Part shown: positions 1-7,885 of the stretch, in pieces
Layout of the letters: the number at the start of each line of letters is the position of its first letter
Position numbering within the stretch: position 1 is the first letter of the stretch
From: Tsukamurella sp. M9C
GTDB lineage: Bacteria > Actinomycetota > Actinomycetes > Mycobacteriales > Mycobacteriaceae
DNA length: 64,000 bases
Assembly: GCF_020169415.1 (NCBI RefSeq)
Contig: NZ_JAIULG010000016.1
Coordinates: forward strand, 16,834 to 80,833
Reading direction: 5' to 3'
Position numbers and translations under genes: made by a program
Notes under the pieces: model-generated
Databases searched by the model: none
Told to the model about the DNA's origin: nothing
The model's input: the letters and a program-made list of their open reading frames with translations, nothing else

Positions 1-491
1 CGATCGAGGACTTCGACCCGGCGTGGTTCCACCGGATCCTCACGCTGATGCTGGAGGCGCCCTTCCTGCTGACCCGCGCGGCGCTGCCGGGCATGTACGA
101 GCGCGGCTTCGGCCGGATCGTGCACGTCTCCTCGGTGCACGGGCTGCGGGCCTCGAAGTACAAGGCGGCCTACGTCGCGGCCAAGCACGGCGTGGAGGGC
201 CTGTCCAAGGTCACTGCGCTCGAGGGCGGCGAGCACGGCGTCACCAGCAACTGTGTGAACCCGGGCTACGTGCGCACCGCACTGGTCGCGAAGCAGATCG
301 CCGAGCAGGCCGCCGCGCACGGCATCACCGAGCAGCAGGTCACCGACGAGGTCTTCCTCGCGCGCCCCGCGATCAAGCGGCTCATCGAGCCCGACGAGGT
401 AGCGGGCCTGGTCGCGTGGCTGTGCTCGCCCGGCGCCGCCATGGTCACCGGCGCCGCCTACACGATGGACGGCGGCTGGACCGCGAACTGA
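1..491 (+). CDS. 3-hydroxybutyrate dehydrogenase-like SDR (5' end outside window)
   Basis: C-terminal 163 codons of a short-chain dehydrogenase; the reading frame is open from base 3 and starts before the window. Visible SDR features are the catalytic serine in HVSSVHG, the Tyr-X3-Lys pair in YVAAK, the NPGYVRT segment after the active site and the closing TMDGGW motif common to Rossmann-fold SDRs. The insert EQQVTDEVFLARPAIKRLIEPDEVAG is typical of bacterial D-3-hydroxybutyrate dehydrogenases, which oxidise 3-hydroxybutyrate to acetoacetate with NAD. The family call is firm. The substrate is an inference, since the nucleotide-binding N-terminus is missing. Confidence 0.75.
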   Translation, partial: IEDFDPAWFHRILTLMLEAPFLLTRAALPGMYERGFGRIVHVSSVHGLRASKYKAAYVAAKHGVEGLSKVTALEGGEHGVTSNCVNPGYVRTALVAKQIAEQAAAHGITEQQVTDEVFLARPAIKRLIEPDEVAGLVAWLCSPGAAMVTGAAYTMDGGWTAN

Positions 492-513
492 TCCCCTGGC
501 AGTCTCCTGGGAG

Positions 514-539
514 TGCGCTCCTCGAGTTGGAGTGGCGCA
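514..539 (+). terminator. possible terminator hairpin after the SDR gene
   Basis: TGCGC (514-518) pairs with GCGCA (535-539), and TCC (519-521) with GGA (529-531), leaving a bulge on the 3' arm and a 7-nt loop. No T-tract follows. It sits just downstream of the SDR stop. Confidence 0.3.
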
Positions 540-626
540 GTCGCAACGGCTACCGTACGAAGGGCCTGTGACCAGGTATTGCTGTGGTGTAGTCAGGATT
601 GTTGATCAGTGGGTGTGGACCAGACG

Positions 627-2060
627 ATGAGCGAACGCGGCGTCGAGCCGACGCCTGAGCCCGTGGCGGCGACGCCCGCGCCCGAGCGGCCCGAGCCCCC
701 AGCGGCACCGTCGAAGCCCAAGCGCGCCGGCGGGCACCTCTTCGAGCTCGACATCGTGCGCATCGTGACCTTCGCGGGCGTCATCTTCGACCACTGCGTC
801 TCGGGCACGACGTTCCCGTTCAGCGTCGCCTCGAACGCGATCCAGACGATCTTCCACTACACCCGCAACGCCTTCTTCGCGCTCACCGGCTTCGTGCTGG
901 TGTACCAGTACCGCGACCGCAAGCTGGACCCGATCGACTTCTGGCGCCGCCGGTACAAGGCGGTGGGCCTGCCCTTCCTGACCTGGAGCATCTTCTACTG
1001 GCTCTATCACATGTACGTGATGTGGCCGCCGGCGTTCTCGAACATCTCGCGCACCTTCGAGACCTGGGAGTCGACGAAGGCCGCGCTCAAGGTGCTGGCG
1101 TACGACCTGTTCACCGGCGACGCCTGGTACCACCTCTACTTCGTCTTCGTGACGATGCAGGTGTACCTGATCTTCCCGTTCCTGCTGAAGTTCCTGCGCT
1201 GGACCATGGGCTATCACAAGTACGTCCTCGCGGCGAGCTTCGTCTTCCACCTGATCCTGCTGCACTACATGACCACCGCGCGCCCGGAGATGTTCAACTT
1301 CGGGCTCCTCGCGAAGCTGTGGAACCACCTGCCGGCGACGATCTTCCCGTACCAGTTCTTCACGCTGCTCGGCTGCATCGCGGCCATGCACATCGAGGAG
1401 GTGCGGGCCTGGTTCTCGCGCTTCCGCGGTCGCGTCATCACGATCGCGATCGGCGTCGTCATCGTCACGCTGATCGCGTACGGCTACAAGACCAGCATGG
1501 AGGGGATGTTCCCCACCGACGCGGCGAACGTCTTCCGCCCCTACGCCGCGGTGATGTTCGTGATGATCATCCTGGCTCTCTACGCGGCCGGCACCTACTG
1601 GTCCGACTACCGGACCGCGGGCTCCTTCTGGGACAAGTTCCTCAAGACCGCCTCCGACCGGTCCTTCGGCATCTTCCTGGTGCACGCCTTCGCGCTACAG
1701 GAGCTGGCGCCCACGATCCAGCGCTTCCGGTTCGACGTCTACGCGCCGATCCTCACCATCTGCACGTTCATCGTGACCGCGTTCTTCACCGTGGCGATCA
1801 GCGAGGTGCTGCGCCGCACGCCCGTCAGCCTGTGGACCACGGGGCGCAAGATGATCCCGATGGCGAAGCAGAGCCTGAACGTGTCGATCGGCATCGGCGT
1901 CGCGATGATCGTGATCGGCGCGCTCTTCTACTGGCCGCTCGACGTGCCCGCCGGCGCGGTCTCGGTGACCCTGGGCGCGGTGCTGCTGGTCTGGCAGGGC
2001 CTCGGCCGCACGGTCTTCGCCGGCCCCGCGGGCGCGCGCCCGCTGCCCGCGAAGGTCTAG
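627..2060 (+). CDS. acyltransferase-3 family integral membrane protein
   Basis: Multi-spanning membrane protein of the acyltransferase-3 (OafA/WecH-like) family, which move acetyl or other acyl groups onto surface sugars or lipids. After a Pro/Ala-rich cytoplasmic stretch of about 30 residues comes the family opening (HLFELDIVRIVTFAGVIFDHC, with the conserved region around the first helix), then roughly ten hydrophobic helices. GTG codons at 609 and 615 are in frame; ATG 627 (MSERGVEP) was chosen because it needs no extra residues, but no ribosome site is decisive. The gene converges on mftR, and the two stop codons overlap in one CTAG (2057-2060). The acceptor molecule cannot be read from the sequence. 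It is not a known mycofactocin gene. Confidence 0.75.
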   Translation: MSERGVEPTPEPVAATPAPERPEPPAAPSKPKRAGGHLFELDIVRIVTFAGVIFDHCVSGTTFPFSVASNAIQTIFHYTRNAFFALTGFVLVYQYRDRKLDPIDFWRRRYKAVGLPFLTWSIFYWLYHMYVMWPPAFSNISRTFETWESTKAALKVLAYDLFTGDAWYHLYFVFVTMQVYLIFPFLLKFLRWTMGYHKYVLAASFVFHLILLHYMTTARPEMFNFGLLAKLWNHLPATIFPYQFFTLLGCIAAMHIEEVRAWFSRFRGRVITIAIGVVIVTLIAYGYKTSMEGMFPTDAANVFRPYAAVMFVMIILALYAAGTYWSDYRTAGSFWDKFLKTASDRSFGIFLVHAFALQELAPTIQRFRFDVYAPILTICTFIVTAFFTVAISEVLRRTPVSLWTTGRKMIPMAKQSLNVSIGIGVAMIVIGALFYWPLDVPAGAVSVTLGAVLLVWQGLGRTVFAGPAGARPLPAKV

Positions 2061-2683
2061 CGCTCGGCCCCGCCGGTTCCCGCTGAGGAATCGGCGGCGA
2101 CGATGAGCAGCTCGCCGCCCGTGCGCAGGAGCGCTTCGAGATCGGCGTCGGGCCGCTGCAGCCACTGGTCATAGGCGGCGAGCGCGACGCCGAGCGCCAT
2201 CCACGCGATGGTCTGCGGCGTGTGGTCTCCGGGTGCCAGCCCGAGTCGCCGTGCAGCGTGCTCCGCGATCACCTGCCGCCAGTCGGCGTACATGATCATC
2301 GAATGCGCCTGCAGCGCGGGCACGGTCAGCAGCAGGTGCATCCGGCGGCGATGGTGCTCGCGCTCGGACTCCGGCACCTGGTTGAAGGCGACGATGGCGT
2401 CGCGCAGCTCGGTGCCGAGCGTGCCCGTGCCGGCCGCCTCGTCCAGCAGCCCGCGCAAGCCCTCCAGATGGTCGTCGAACTCGCCCCAGGCGAGCGAGTT
2501 CTTCGACGGATAGTAGCGGAAGAGCGTGCGCCGGGCGATGCCCGCCGCGGCGGCGATGTCGTCGACGCTGGTCTCGTCGAAGCCGTTCTCGATGAACAGG
2601 TCGATCGCGACGCCGCTCAGGTGGCCCCGGGTGGTCGCGGAGGGGCGCCCGCCGAGCGGTCCGCTGCGTCCGCGAGGGGGCAT
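2057..2683 (-). CDS. mftR: mycofactocin system TetR-family regulator MftR
   Basis: TetR-type repressor of 208 residues. The N-terminal helix-turn-helix spans about residues 20-66 (VDDIAAAAGIARRTLFRYYPSKNSLAWGEFDDHL); the YPSKNSLAWGEF run is characteristic of MftR rather than TetR proteins in general. The C-terminal ligand domain is all-alpha. It is divergent from mftA across a 153-bp region, the usual position for MftR. Published work on the mycobacterial homologue reports that it represses mft genes and responds to long-chain acyl-CoA; that is known of the family, not seen here. Its stop overlaps that of the acyltransferase in CTAG. Confidence 0.9.
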   Translation of the reverse strand: MPPRGRSGPLGGRPSATTRGHLSGVAIDLFIENGFDETSVDDIAAAAGIARRTLFRYYPSKNSLAWGEFDDHLEGLRGLLDEAAGTGTLGTELRDAIVAFNQVPESEREHHRRRMHLLLTVPALQAHSMIMYADWRQVIAEHAARRLGLAPGDHTPQTIAWMALGVALAAYDQWLQRPDADLEALLRTGGELLIVAADSSAGTGGAER

Positions 2684-2749
2684 CGTCGCCTGCCTTCTTC
2701 TCGTGAGTTCCCGCCGGTCGGGGGCTGTGCGCGATCGTACGTCAGGACC

Positions 2750-2771
2750 GATTCCGTCGAATCCCTATGAT
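2750..2771 (+). promoter_or_regulatory. mftA promoter -10 and candidate MftR operator
   Basis: An inverted repeat GATTC-CGTC-GAATC (2750-2763) directly abuts a good -10 element, TATGAT (2766-2771). No convincing -35 is visible. A start site near 2778 would give a leader of about 59 nt before mftA, which carries AGGAGG at 2822-2827. The operator assignment is inferred from its position between divergent mftR and mftA. Confidence 0.45.
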
Positions 2772-2836
2772 TTTGCACCGAGTGCCATTACTGTGTGACG
2801 GGAACCACAACGGCAAGCATGAGGAGGTTGGTTCAC

Positions 2837-2929
2837 ATGTCCGACAAGGAGACTGCGACGCAGGACGAGCTCGTGACGGAATCGTTGGTGGAGGAAGTAT
2901 CCATCGACGGCATGTGCGGCGTGTACTGA
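2837..2929 (+). CDS. mftA: mycofactocin precursor peptide MftA
   Basis: A 30-residue peptide ending in IDGMCGVY, the conserved tail of mycofactocin precursors. The C-terminal Val29-Tyr30 pair is the part that becomes the cofactor; the Asp/Glu-rich N-terminal portion is the leader recognised by MftB. The known route is decarboxylation and cyclisation of Val-Tyr by MftC, release by MftE, oxidation by MftD and glycosylation by MftF. A strong ribosome site AGGAGG lies 9 nt before the ATG. The stop codon overlaps the mftB start as TGATG, so the two are translationally coupled. It is easily missed by gene callers because of its length. Confidence 0.97.
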   Translation: MSDKETATQDELVTESLVEEVSIDGMCGVY

Positions 2930-3270
2930 TGACCACCGCGCACGCGCCGGCTCCCGGCGGCCTCACGGCCGCCGGGGCCGACGCCCCCACCGTGTCCTTC
3001 GATCCCGGCGCCCCCTGGGCGATCAACCCCCGCGTCGCGGTCCGGCCCGAGCCCTTCGGCGCGCTGCTCTACGACTTCGGCACCCGGAAGCTGTCCTTCC
3101 TCAAGAACCTCGTCGTCGTCGACGTGGTGCGGTCCCTGCACGAGCACCCGAGCGCCGCAGCCGCGCTCGACGCCGCGGGCATCGCCGCCGACGACCGCCC
3201 CCTGTACCTCCACGCGCTCGGCGCGCTCGCCCGCTCCGGGATGATCGTCCCGGCCACCGACCAGGAGTGA
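2929..3270 (+). CDS. mftB: mycofactocin RiPP chaperone MftB
   Basis: 113-residue peptide-binding protein with a RiPP recognition element (PqqD-like winged helix). In this family MftB binds the MftA leader and presents the peptide to the radical-SAM enzyme MftC. Typical family features are the FGALLYDFGTRKLSFLKN strand-helix region (about residues 43-60) and a helical end. The ATG at 2929 shares its A with the mftA stop; an upstream in-frame extension to 2767 would run through mftA and its promoter and was rejected. Position directly between mftA and mftC supports the call. Confidence 0.92.
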   Translation: MTTAHAPAPGGLTAAGADAPTVSFDPGAPWAINPRVAVRPEPFGALLYDFGTRKLSFLKNLVVVDVVRSLHEHPSAAAALDAAGIAADDRPLYLHALGALARSGMIVPATDQE

Positions 3271-3275
3271 GAGAC

Positions 3276-4514
3276 ATGACCACCCTCGAACGGCCCCGCC
3301 CCGCCCCGGTCGGGCGCCTCGTCGACCAGTTCGAACGCGGCCTCGACGCCCCCATCTGCCTGACCTGGGAGCTCACCTACGCGTGCAACCTCGCCTGCGT
3401 GCACTGCCTTTCCAGCTCCGGCAAGCGCGACCCCCGCGAGCTCAGCACCGAGCAGTGCAAGGCCATCATCGACGAGCTGCAGCGCATGCAGGTCTTCTAC
3501 GTCAACATCGGCGGCGGCGAGCCCACGGTGCGCCCCGACTTCTGGGAGCTCGTGGACTACGCGACCGCGCACCAGGTGGGCGTGAAGTTCTCCACCAACG
3601 GCCTGCGGATCAACGCGGAGGTCGCCCAGCGCCTCGCGGCCTCCGACTACGTCGACGTGCAGATCTCGCTCGACGGCGCCACCGCCGAGGTGAACGACGC
3701 CGTGCGCGGCGCCGGCTCCTTCGCCATGGCGATCACGGCCCTCGAGAACCTCTCCGCGGCGGGCTTCCGCGACGCGAAGATCAGCGTCGTGATGACCCGG
3801 CAGAACGTGGCGCAGCTCGACGAGTTCAAGGCCCTCGCCGACCGGTACGGCGCCACCCTGCGCATCACGCGCCTGCGCCCGTCGGGCCGCGGCGCCGACG
3901 TCTGGGACGACCTGCACCCCCTGCCCGAGCAGCAGCGCGAGCTGTACGACTGGCTCGTCGCGCACGGCGACGGCGTGCTCACCGGGGACTCCTTCTTCCA
4001 TCTCTCCGCGTTCGGCGGGAACGACGGTGCCGGTGCCCTGCCCGGCCTCAACCTCTGCGGCGCGGGCCGCGTCGTGTGCCTCATCGATCCCGTCGGAGAC
4101 GTCTACGCCTGCCCCTTCGCGATCCACGAGAACTTCCTGGCGGGCAACGTCACCGGCGACGGCGGCTTCCAGGAGGTGTGGCAGCGCTCCGAGCTGTTCC
4201 GCTCCCTGCGCGAGCCGCAGAGCGCCGGCGCGTGCACGCAGTGCAGCTTCTTCGACTCCTGCCGCGGCGGCTGCATGGCCGCGAAGTTCTTCACCGGCCT
4301 GCCGATGGACGGGCCGGACCCGGAATGCGTGCAGGGCTACGGCGAATCGCTGCTGGCGGGGGAGCGCACGAAACCCACTGCCAACAAGGACCACTCGCGC
4401 GGCGTGCCGCTCACGCTGATGACCCGGCCGCCGTCGCGCGACTGCGACGAGAACCCGCTCGCCGGATTCGCCCCCACCACCGCCACCGGCTGTTCAGCCA
4501 CCGGCTGCTCCTGA
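3276..4514 (+). CDS. mftC: mycofactocin radical SAM maturase MftC
   Basis: Radical SAM/SPASM enzyme, 412 residues. The SAM cluster ligands CX3CX2C are C37, C41 and C44 (YACNLACVHC), followed by the GGGEP motif. The C-terminal SPASM region supplies cysteines for two auxiliary iron-sulfur clusters (GLNLCGAGR, YACPFAIH, CTQCSFFDSCRGGCMA and DPECVQGY). Family role: oxidative decarboxylation of the MftA C-terminal tyrosine and a later C-C bond that closes the Val-Tyr ring. AGGAG at 3263-3267 lies 8 nt before ATG 3276, which decides this start over an in-frame GTG at 3267. The C-terminal tail after about residue 390 is low-complexity and variable. Confidence 0.97.
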   Translation: MTTLERPRPAPVGRLVDQFERGLDAPICLTWELTYACNLACVHCLSSSGKRDPRELSTEQCKAIIDELQRMQVFYVNIGGGEPTVRPDFWELVDYATAHQVGVKFSTNGLRINAEVAQRLAASDYVDVQISLDGATAEVNDAVRGAGSFAMAITALENLSAAGFRDAKISVVMTRQNVAQLDEFKALADRYGATLRITRLRPSGRGADVWDDLHPLPEQQRELYDWLVAHGDGVLTGDSFFHLSAFGGNDGAGALPGLNLCGAGRVVCLIDPVGDVYACPFAIHENFLAGNVTGDGGFQEVWQRSELFRSLREPQSAGACTQCSFFDSCRGGCMAAKFFTGLPMDGPDPECVQGYGESLLAGERTKPTANKDHSRGVPLTLMTRPPSRDCDENPLAGFAPTTATGCSATGCS

Positions 4515-4532
4515 AACCCGAGGAACACCATC

Positions 4533-5750
4533 ATGTCCCGACTCTCCGCACTCGCCGAGCGCAACCCGTGGCGCCGCAATCCCTGGTTCGAGACCGTCCA
4601 CGAGGCGCAGAACCGCGCCCGCAAGCGCCTGCCGCGCACGGTCTACTCGTCCCTCGTGGCGGGTACCCAGGGCGGCGTCACCGTCACCGACAACACTGAG
4701 GCCTTCGAGGAACTGGGCTTCGCCCCGCACGTCGTGGGAGCCAAGGCCGAGCGCAACCTCACCACCAAGGTGATGGGGCAGGAGCTGTCCTTCCCGGTGA
4801 TGATCTCCCCGACGGGCGTCCAGGCCGTCGACCCCGACGGCGAGGTCGCCGTGGCCCGCGCCGCCGCCGCCCGTGGCACCGCGATGGGCCTGTCCAGCTT
4901 CGCCAGCAAGCCGGTGGAGGAGGTGACGGAGGTCAACGGGCAGATCTTCTTCCAGATCTACTGGCTCGGCAGCCGCGACGACATCCTGGCCCGCGCGCAG
5001 CGGGCCAAGGAGGCGGGGTGTCAGGGGCTCATCGTCACCACTGATTGGGTGTTCAACACCGGTCGCGACTGGGGCAGCCCCGAGATCCCGGAGAAAGTGG
5101 ACCTCAAGGCCCTCGCGCGGCTCGCCCCAGAGATCGCCACGAGGCCGCGCTACGCCCTCGACTGGATCCGCGACGGCCGGATCATCGTGCCCGACCTCAC
5201 CGCGCCCAACCTGGTCGATCGTGGCGAGACCGGTCCCACGTTCTTCGGCGCCTACTACCAGTGGATGAACACCCCGCCGCCCACCTGGGAGGACCTGGAG
5301 TGGCTGCGCGAGCAGTGGGGCGGCGAGTTCATGGTCAAGGGCGTCACCCGGCTCGACGACGCGAAGCGCGCCGTCGACATCGGCGCCACCGCCATCTCCG
5401 TCTCCAACCACGGCGGCAACAACCTCGACGGAACGCCCGCCACCATCCGCGTGCTCGGCCCGATCGCCGACGCCGTCGGGGCCGACGTCGACGTGCTGCT
5501 CGACGGCGGCATCCGCCGCGGCGCCGACGTGGTCAAGGCCCTCGCCCTTGGGGCCAAGGCCGTGATGATCGGCCGCGCCTACCTGTTCGGCCTCGCGGCC
5601 AACGGCCAGGCGGGCGTCGAGAACGTGCTCGACCTGCTCCGTATGGGCGTCGACTCGACGATGATGGGGCTCGGCCGCGCCGACGTCGCCGAGCTCAGCC
5701 GCGACGATCTCATCATCCCCGAGGGCTTCGAGCGCTCCTTCGGCGGCTGA
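4533..5750 (+). CDS. mftD: mycofactocin FMN oxidase MftD (pre-mycofactocin synthase)
   Basis: 405-residue FMN-dependent enzyme of the lactate/glycolate oxidase family. Seen are the N-terminal LVAGTQGG region, the active-site SNHGGNNLDG (histidine base) and the phosphate-binding stretch LDGGIRRGADVVKALALGAKAVMIGR. In mycofactocin synthesis MftD oxidatively deaminates the cyclised Val-Tyr product to give redox-active pre-mycofactocin. General annotation would call it L-lactate dehydrogenase LldD; the gene order (mftC 18 nt upstream, mftE 5 nt downstream) identifies it as MftD. Confidence 0.95.
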   Translation: MSRLSALAERNPWRRNPWFETVHEAQNRARKRLPRTVYSSLVAGTQGGVTVTDNTEAFEELGFAPHVVGAKAERNLTTKVMGQELSFPVMISPTGVQAVDPDGEVAVARAAAARGTAMGLSSFASKPVEEVTEVNGQIFFQIYWLGSRDDILARAQRAKEAGCQGLIVTTDWVFNTGRDWGSPEIPEKVDLKALARLAPEIATRPRYALDWIRDGRIIVPDLTAPNLVDRGETGPTFFGAYYQWMNTPPPTWEDLEWLREQWGGEFMVKGVTRLDDAKRAVDIGATAISVSNHGGNNLDGTPATIRVLGPIADAVGADVDVLLDGGIRRGADVVKALALGAKAVMIGRAYLFGLAANGQAGVENVLDLLRMGVDSTMMGLGRADVAELSRDDLIIPEGFERSFGG

Positions 5751-5755
5751 GACCC

Positions 5756-6475
5756 GTGGCGACCGAGCTGAATTCGCTGACCTGGCCGGAGGTTCCGCCG
5801 GCCGGGTCGGTGCTCGTCGTCCCGGTCGGCTCCGTCGAACAGCACGGCCCGCACCTGCCGCTCGACACCGACACCCGCGTCGCCGCCGTGATCGCGCGGC
5901 GCGCCGTCGAGCGGATCGCCTCCGCACCCGGGCCCGACGGTGCCGTCGTCCTCGCCCCCGCGCTGCCCTACGGCGCGTCCGGCGAGCACGAGGACTTCCC
6001 GGGCACGGTCTCGATCGGCACGGCCGCACTGGAACTCGTGCTGGTGGAGCTGGGGCGCAGCGCGTCCCGCTGGGCGGCGCGCATCGCCTTCGTCAACGGG
6101 CACGGCGGGAACCTCGACGCGCTGCGCGCCGCGACGGCGCTGCTGCGCTACGAGGGCCGCGACGCCGCGTGGTTCCCGTGCGTCTTCCCGGGCGGTGACG
6201 CCCACGCGGGGGAGACGGAGACCTCGGTGCTGCTCGCGCACGCCCCGGCGACGGTGCGCGGGGACCGGATCGAGCCGGGGGAGACGGCGCCGATCGGTGC
6301 GCTCCTGGACCGGCTGCGCGCCGGCGGCGTGGCGGCGGTCGTGCCGAACGGCGTGCTCGGCGACCCGACCGCGGCCACCGCCGCGCGCGGCGCGGAGTTG
6401 CTCGACGGCGCGGTCGACCGTCTCGTCGGCGCGCTCGGCCGGTGGACCGTCGGCGCCGACGGGCGGTTGCGGTGA
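5756..6475 (+). CDS. mftE: mycofactocin peptidase MftE
   Basis: 239-residue creatininase-family metallopeptidase. Metal-binding motifs are visible in order: SVEQHGPHLPLDTDT (about residues 25-39), GHGGN near residue 119, and GDAHAGETETS near residue 147. In the pathway it cuts the modified MftA to release the Val-Tyr-derived ring. The start is GTG 5756, five bases after the mftD stop; a longer frame back to 5045 lies inside mftD and is not real. Its stop TGA overlaps the GTG start of mftF (GTGA). Confidence 0.95.
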   Translation: MATELNSLTWPEVPPAGSVLVVPVGSVEQHGPHLPLDTDTRVAAVIARRAVERIASAPGPDGAVVLAPALPYGASGEHEDFPGTVSIGTAALELVLVELGRSASRWAARIAFVNGHGGNLDALRAATALLRYEGRDAAWFPCVFPGGDAHAGETETSVLLAHAPATVRGDRIEPGETAPIGALLDRLRAGGVAAVVPNGVLGDPTAATAARGAELLDGAVDRLVGALGRWTVGADGRLR

Positions 6476-7884
6476 CCGGCCCCGGATCCGCGCTCCTGCC
6501 GGACGGTTTCGCCGTCCGGCTCGACCCGGGGTGCCTGCGCCCCGGCCCGCGGCACCTGCTCGGCGGATCGCCGATGCGGCTGCTGACCCTGTCGTCCGGC
6601 GCCGCCGGGTTGATCGACGACCACGGCACCGTCACCGTCGGCGACGCCGCGACCGCGGGTCTCGCCCGGCGGCTGCTGGATTCCGGTGTCGCCGCGCCGA
6701 TCGCCGCCGCCGAGGAGGGGGCCGGGGAGATCACCGTCGTGGTCCCGGTCCGCGATGATCAGGCCGGCGTCGACCGCCTGCTGCGCGCACTGCCCGGCCT
6801 GCCGGTCGTGGTCGTCGACGACGGCTCCACGGTCCCGATCCGCGTGCCCGGCGACCCCGCCGTGCGGCTCCTCCGCCTCGAGGAGAACCGCGGACCCGCG
6901 CACGCCCGCAACCGCGGCGCCGCACTCGTCGCCACCGCACTCGTCGCCTTCCTCGACGCCGACACCGCGCCCTGGCCCGGCTGGGCCGACGTGCTCCGCG
7001 CCCGGCTCGCCGACCCGACGGTGGCCGTGGCCGCGCCCCGCGTCGTCGGCCTCGAGCGTGCGCCGTGGACGCGACCCGTCGCGCGGTACGCGGGCCTGCA
7101 CTCCAGCCTGGACATGGGGCCGCGGCCCGGCGCGGCACGGCCGGGGAACCCCGTCGCCTACGTGCCGTCGGCGGCGATGCTGGTCCGGCGCACCGCCTTC
7201 GAGGCCGTCGGCGGGTTCGACGACGACCTCCGGGTCGCCGAGGACGTGGACCTGTGCTGGCGCCTCGCCGCCGCCGGGCGGACGGTGCGGTACGAGCCCG
7301 CCGCGCGGGTGGGGCACGACCACCGGACCACGGCGCGGGCGCTGCTCGGCCGGCGCCGCTTCTACGGCACCGGCGCCGCGGAGCTGGCCCGCAGGCACGG
7401 CGCACACGCCGCGCCGGTGGTCACCTCGGTCCCGGCGGCGCTCGCGGCCGTCGGCGTCCTGTCGGGGACCCGGACGGGGCTCGCGGGCGCCGCGGCGATC
7501 CACGGCTGGACCTTCGTGCGCCTGCGCGGCCGCTTGCGCGAGGTCCCCCGCGCCGACGCGGTCGCCGCGCGGATCACCGCCCGCGCCGCGTACTTCGGCG
7601 CCCAGCAGGGGCTCGCGGCGCTGCTCCGGCACTACTGGCCGGCGACCGCGGCGGCGGCGCTCCTCTCGCGGCGGTTCCGGCGGCGAGTGCTGATCGCGGC
7701 CGCGGTGGAACCCGTCGTGACGTGGGCGGCCGCGGTGCGCCGGGAACCGTCGGCCCCGCACCCAGACCCCGTCACGTGGGCCGTGCTGCACCGCCTCGAC
7801 GACCTCGCCTACGGCCTCGGCGTCTGGCAGGGGGCCGTGGCGCGCGGCGAGATCGGGGCCCTGCGGCCCAGGATCACGCGCTGA
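6472..7884 (+). CDS. mftF: mycofactocin glycosyltransferase MftF
   Basis: 470-residue family-2 glycosyltransferase. After an N-terminal region of about 85 residues comes the GT-A fold: VVVPVRDD, the nucleotide loop VVVDDGST, HARNRGAALV, the metal-binding FLDADTAPWPG, and EDVDLCWRLA near the acceptor site. MftF adds a chain of beta-1,4-linked glucose to pre-mycofactocin. The start is the GTG at 6472 that overlaps the mftE stop; an upstream ATG at 6442 inside mftE gives an Arg-rich N-terminus and was rejected. The C-terminal third is helical and hydrophobic, consistent with membrane association. Confidence 0.95.
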   Translation: MTGPGSALLPDGFAVRLDPGCLRPGPRHLLGGSPMRLLTLSSGAAGLIDDHGTVTVGDAATAGLARRLLDSGVAAPIAAAEEGAGEITVVVPVRDDQAGVDRLLRALPGLPVVVVDDGSTVPIRVPGDPAVRLLRLEENRGPAHARNRGAALVATALVAFLDADTAPWPGWADVLRARLADPTVAVAAPRVVGLERAPWTRPVARYAGLHSSLDMGPRPGAARPGNPVAYVPSAAMLVRRTAFEAVGGFDDDLRVAEDVDLCWRLAAAGRTVRYEPAARVGHDHRTTARALLGRRRFYGTGAAELARRHGAHAAPVVTSVPAALAAVGVLSGTRTGLAGAAAIHGWTFVRLRGRLREVPRADAVAARITARAAYFGAQQGLAALLRHYWPATAAAALLSRRFRRRVLIAAAVEPVVTWAAAVRREPSAPHPDPVTWAVLHRLDDLAYGLGVWQGAVARGEIGALRPRITR

Positions 7885-7885
7885 C

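Noticed and set aside
2767..3270. Extended MftB starting at 2767
   Set aside because: It would contain mftA in another frame plus its promoter; the TGATG junction gives the normal 113-residue MftB.
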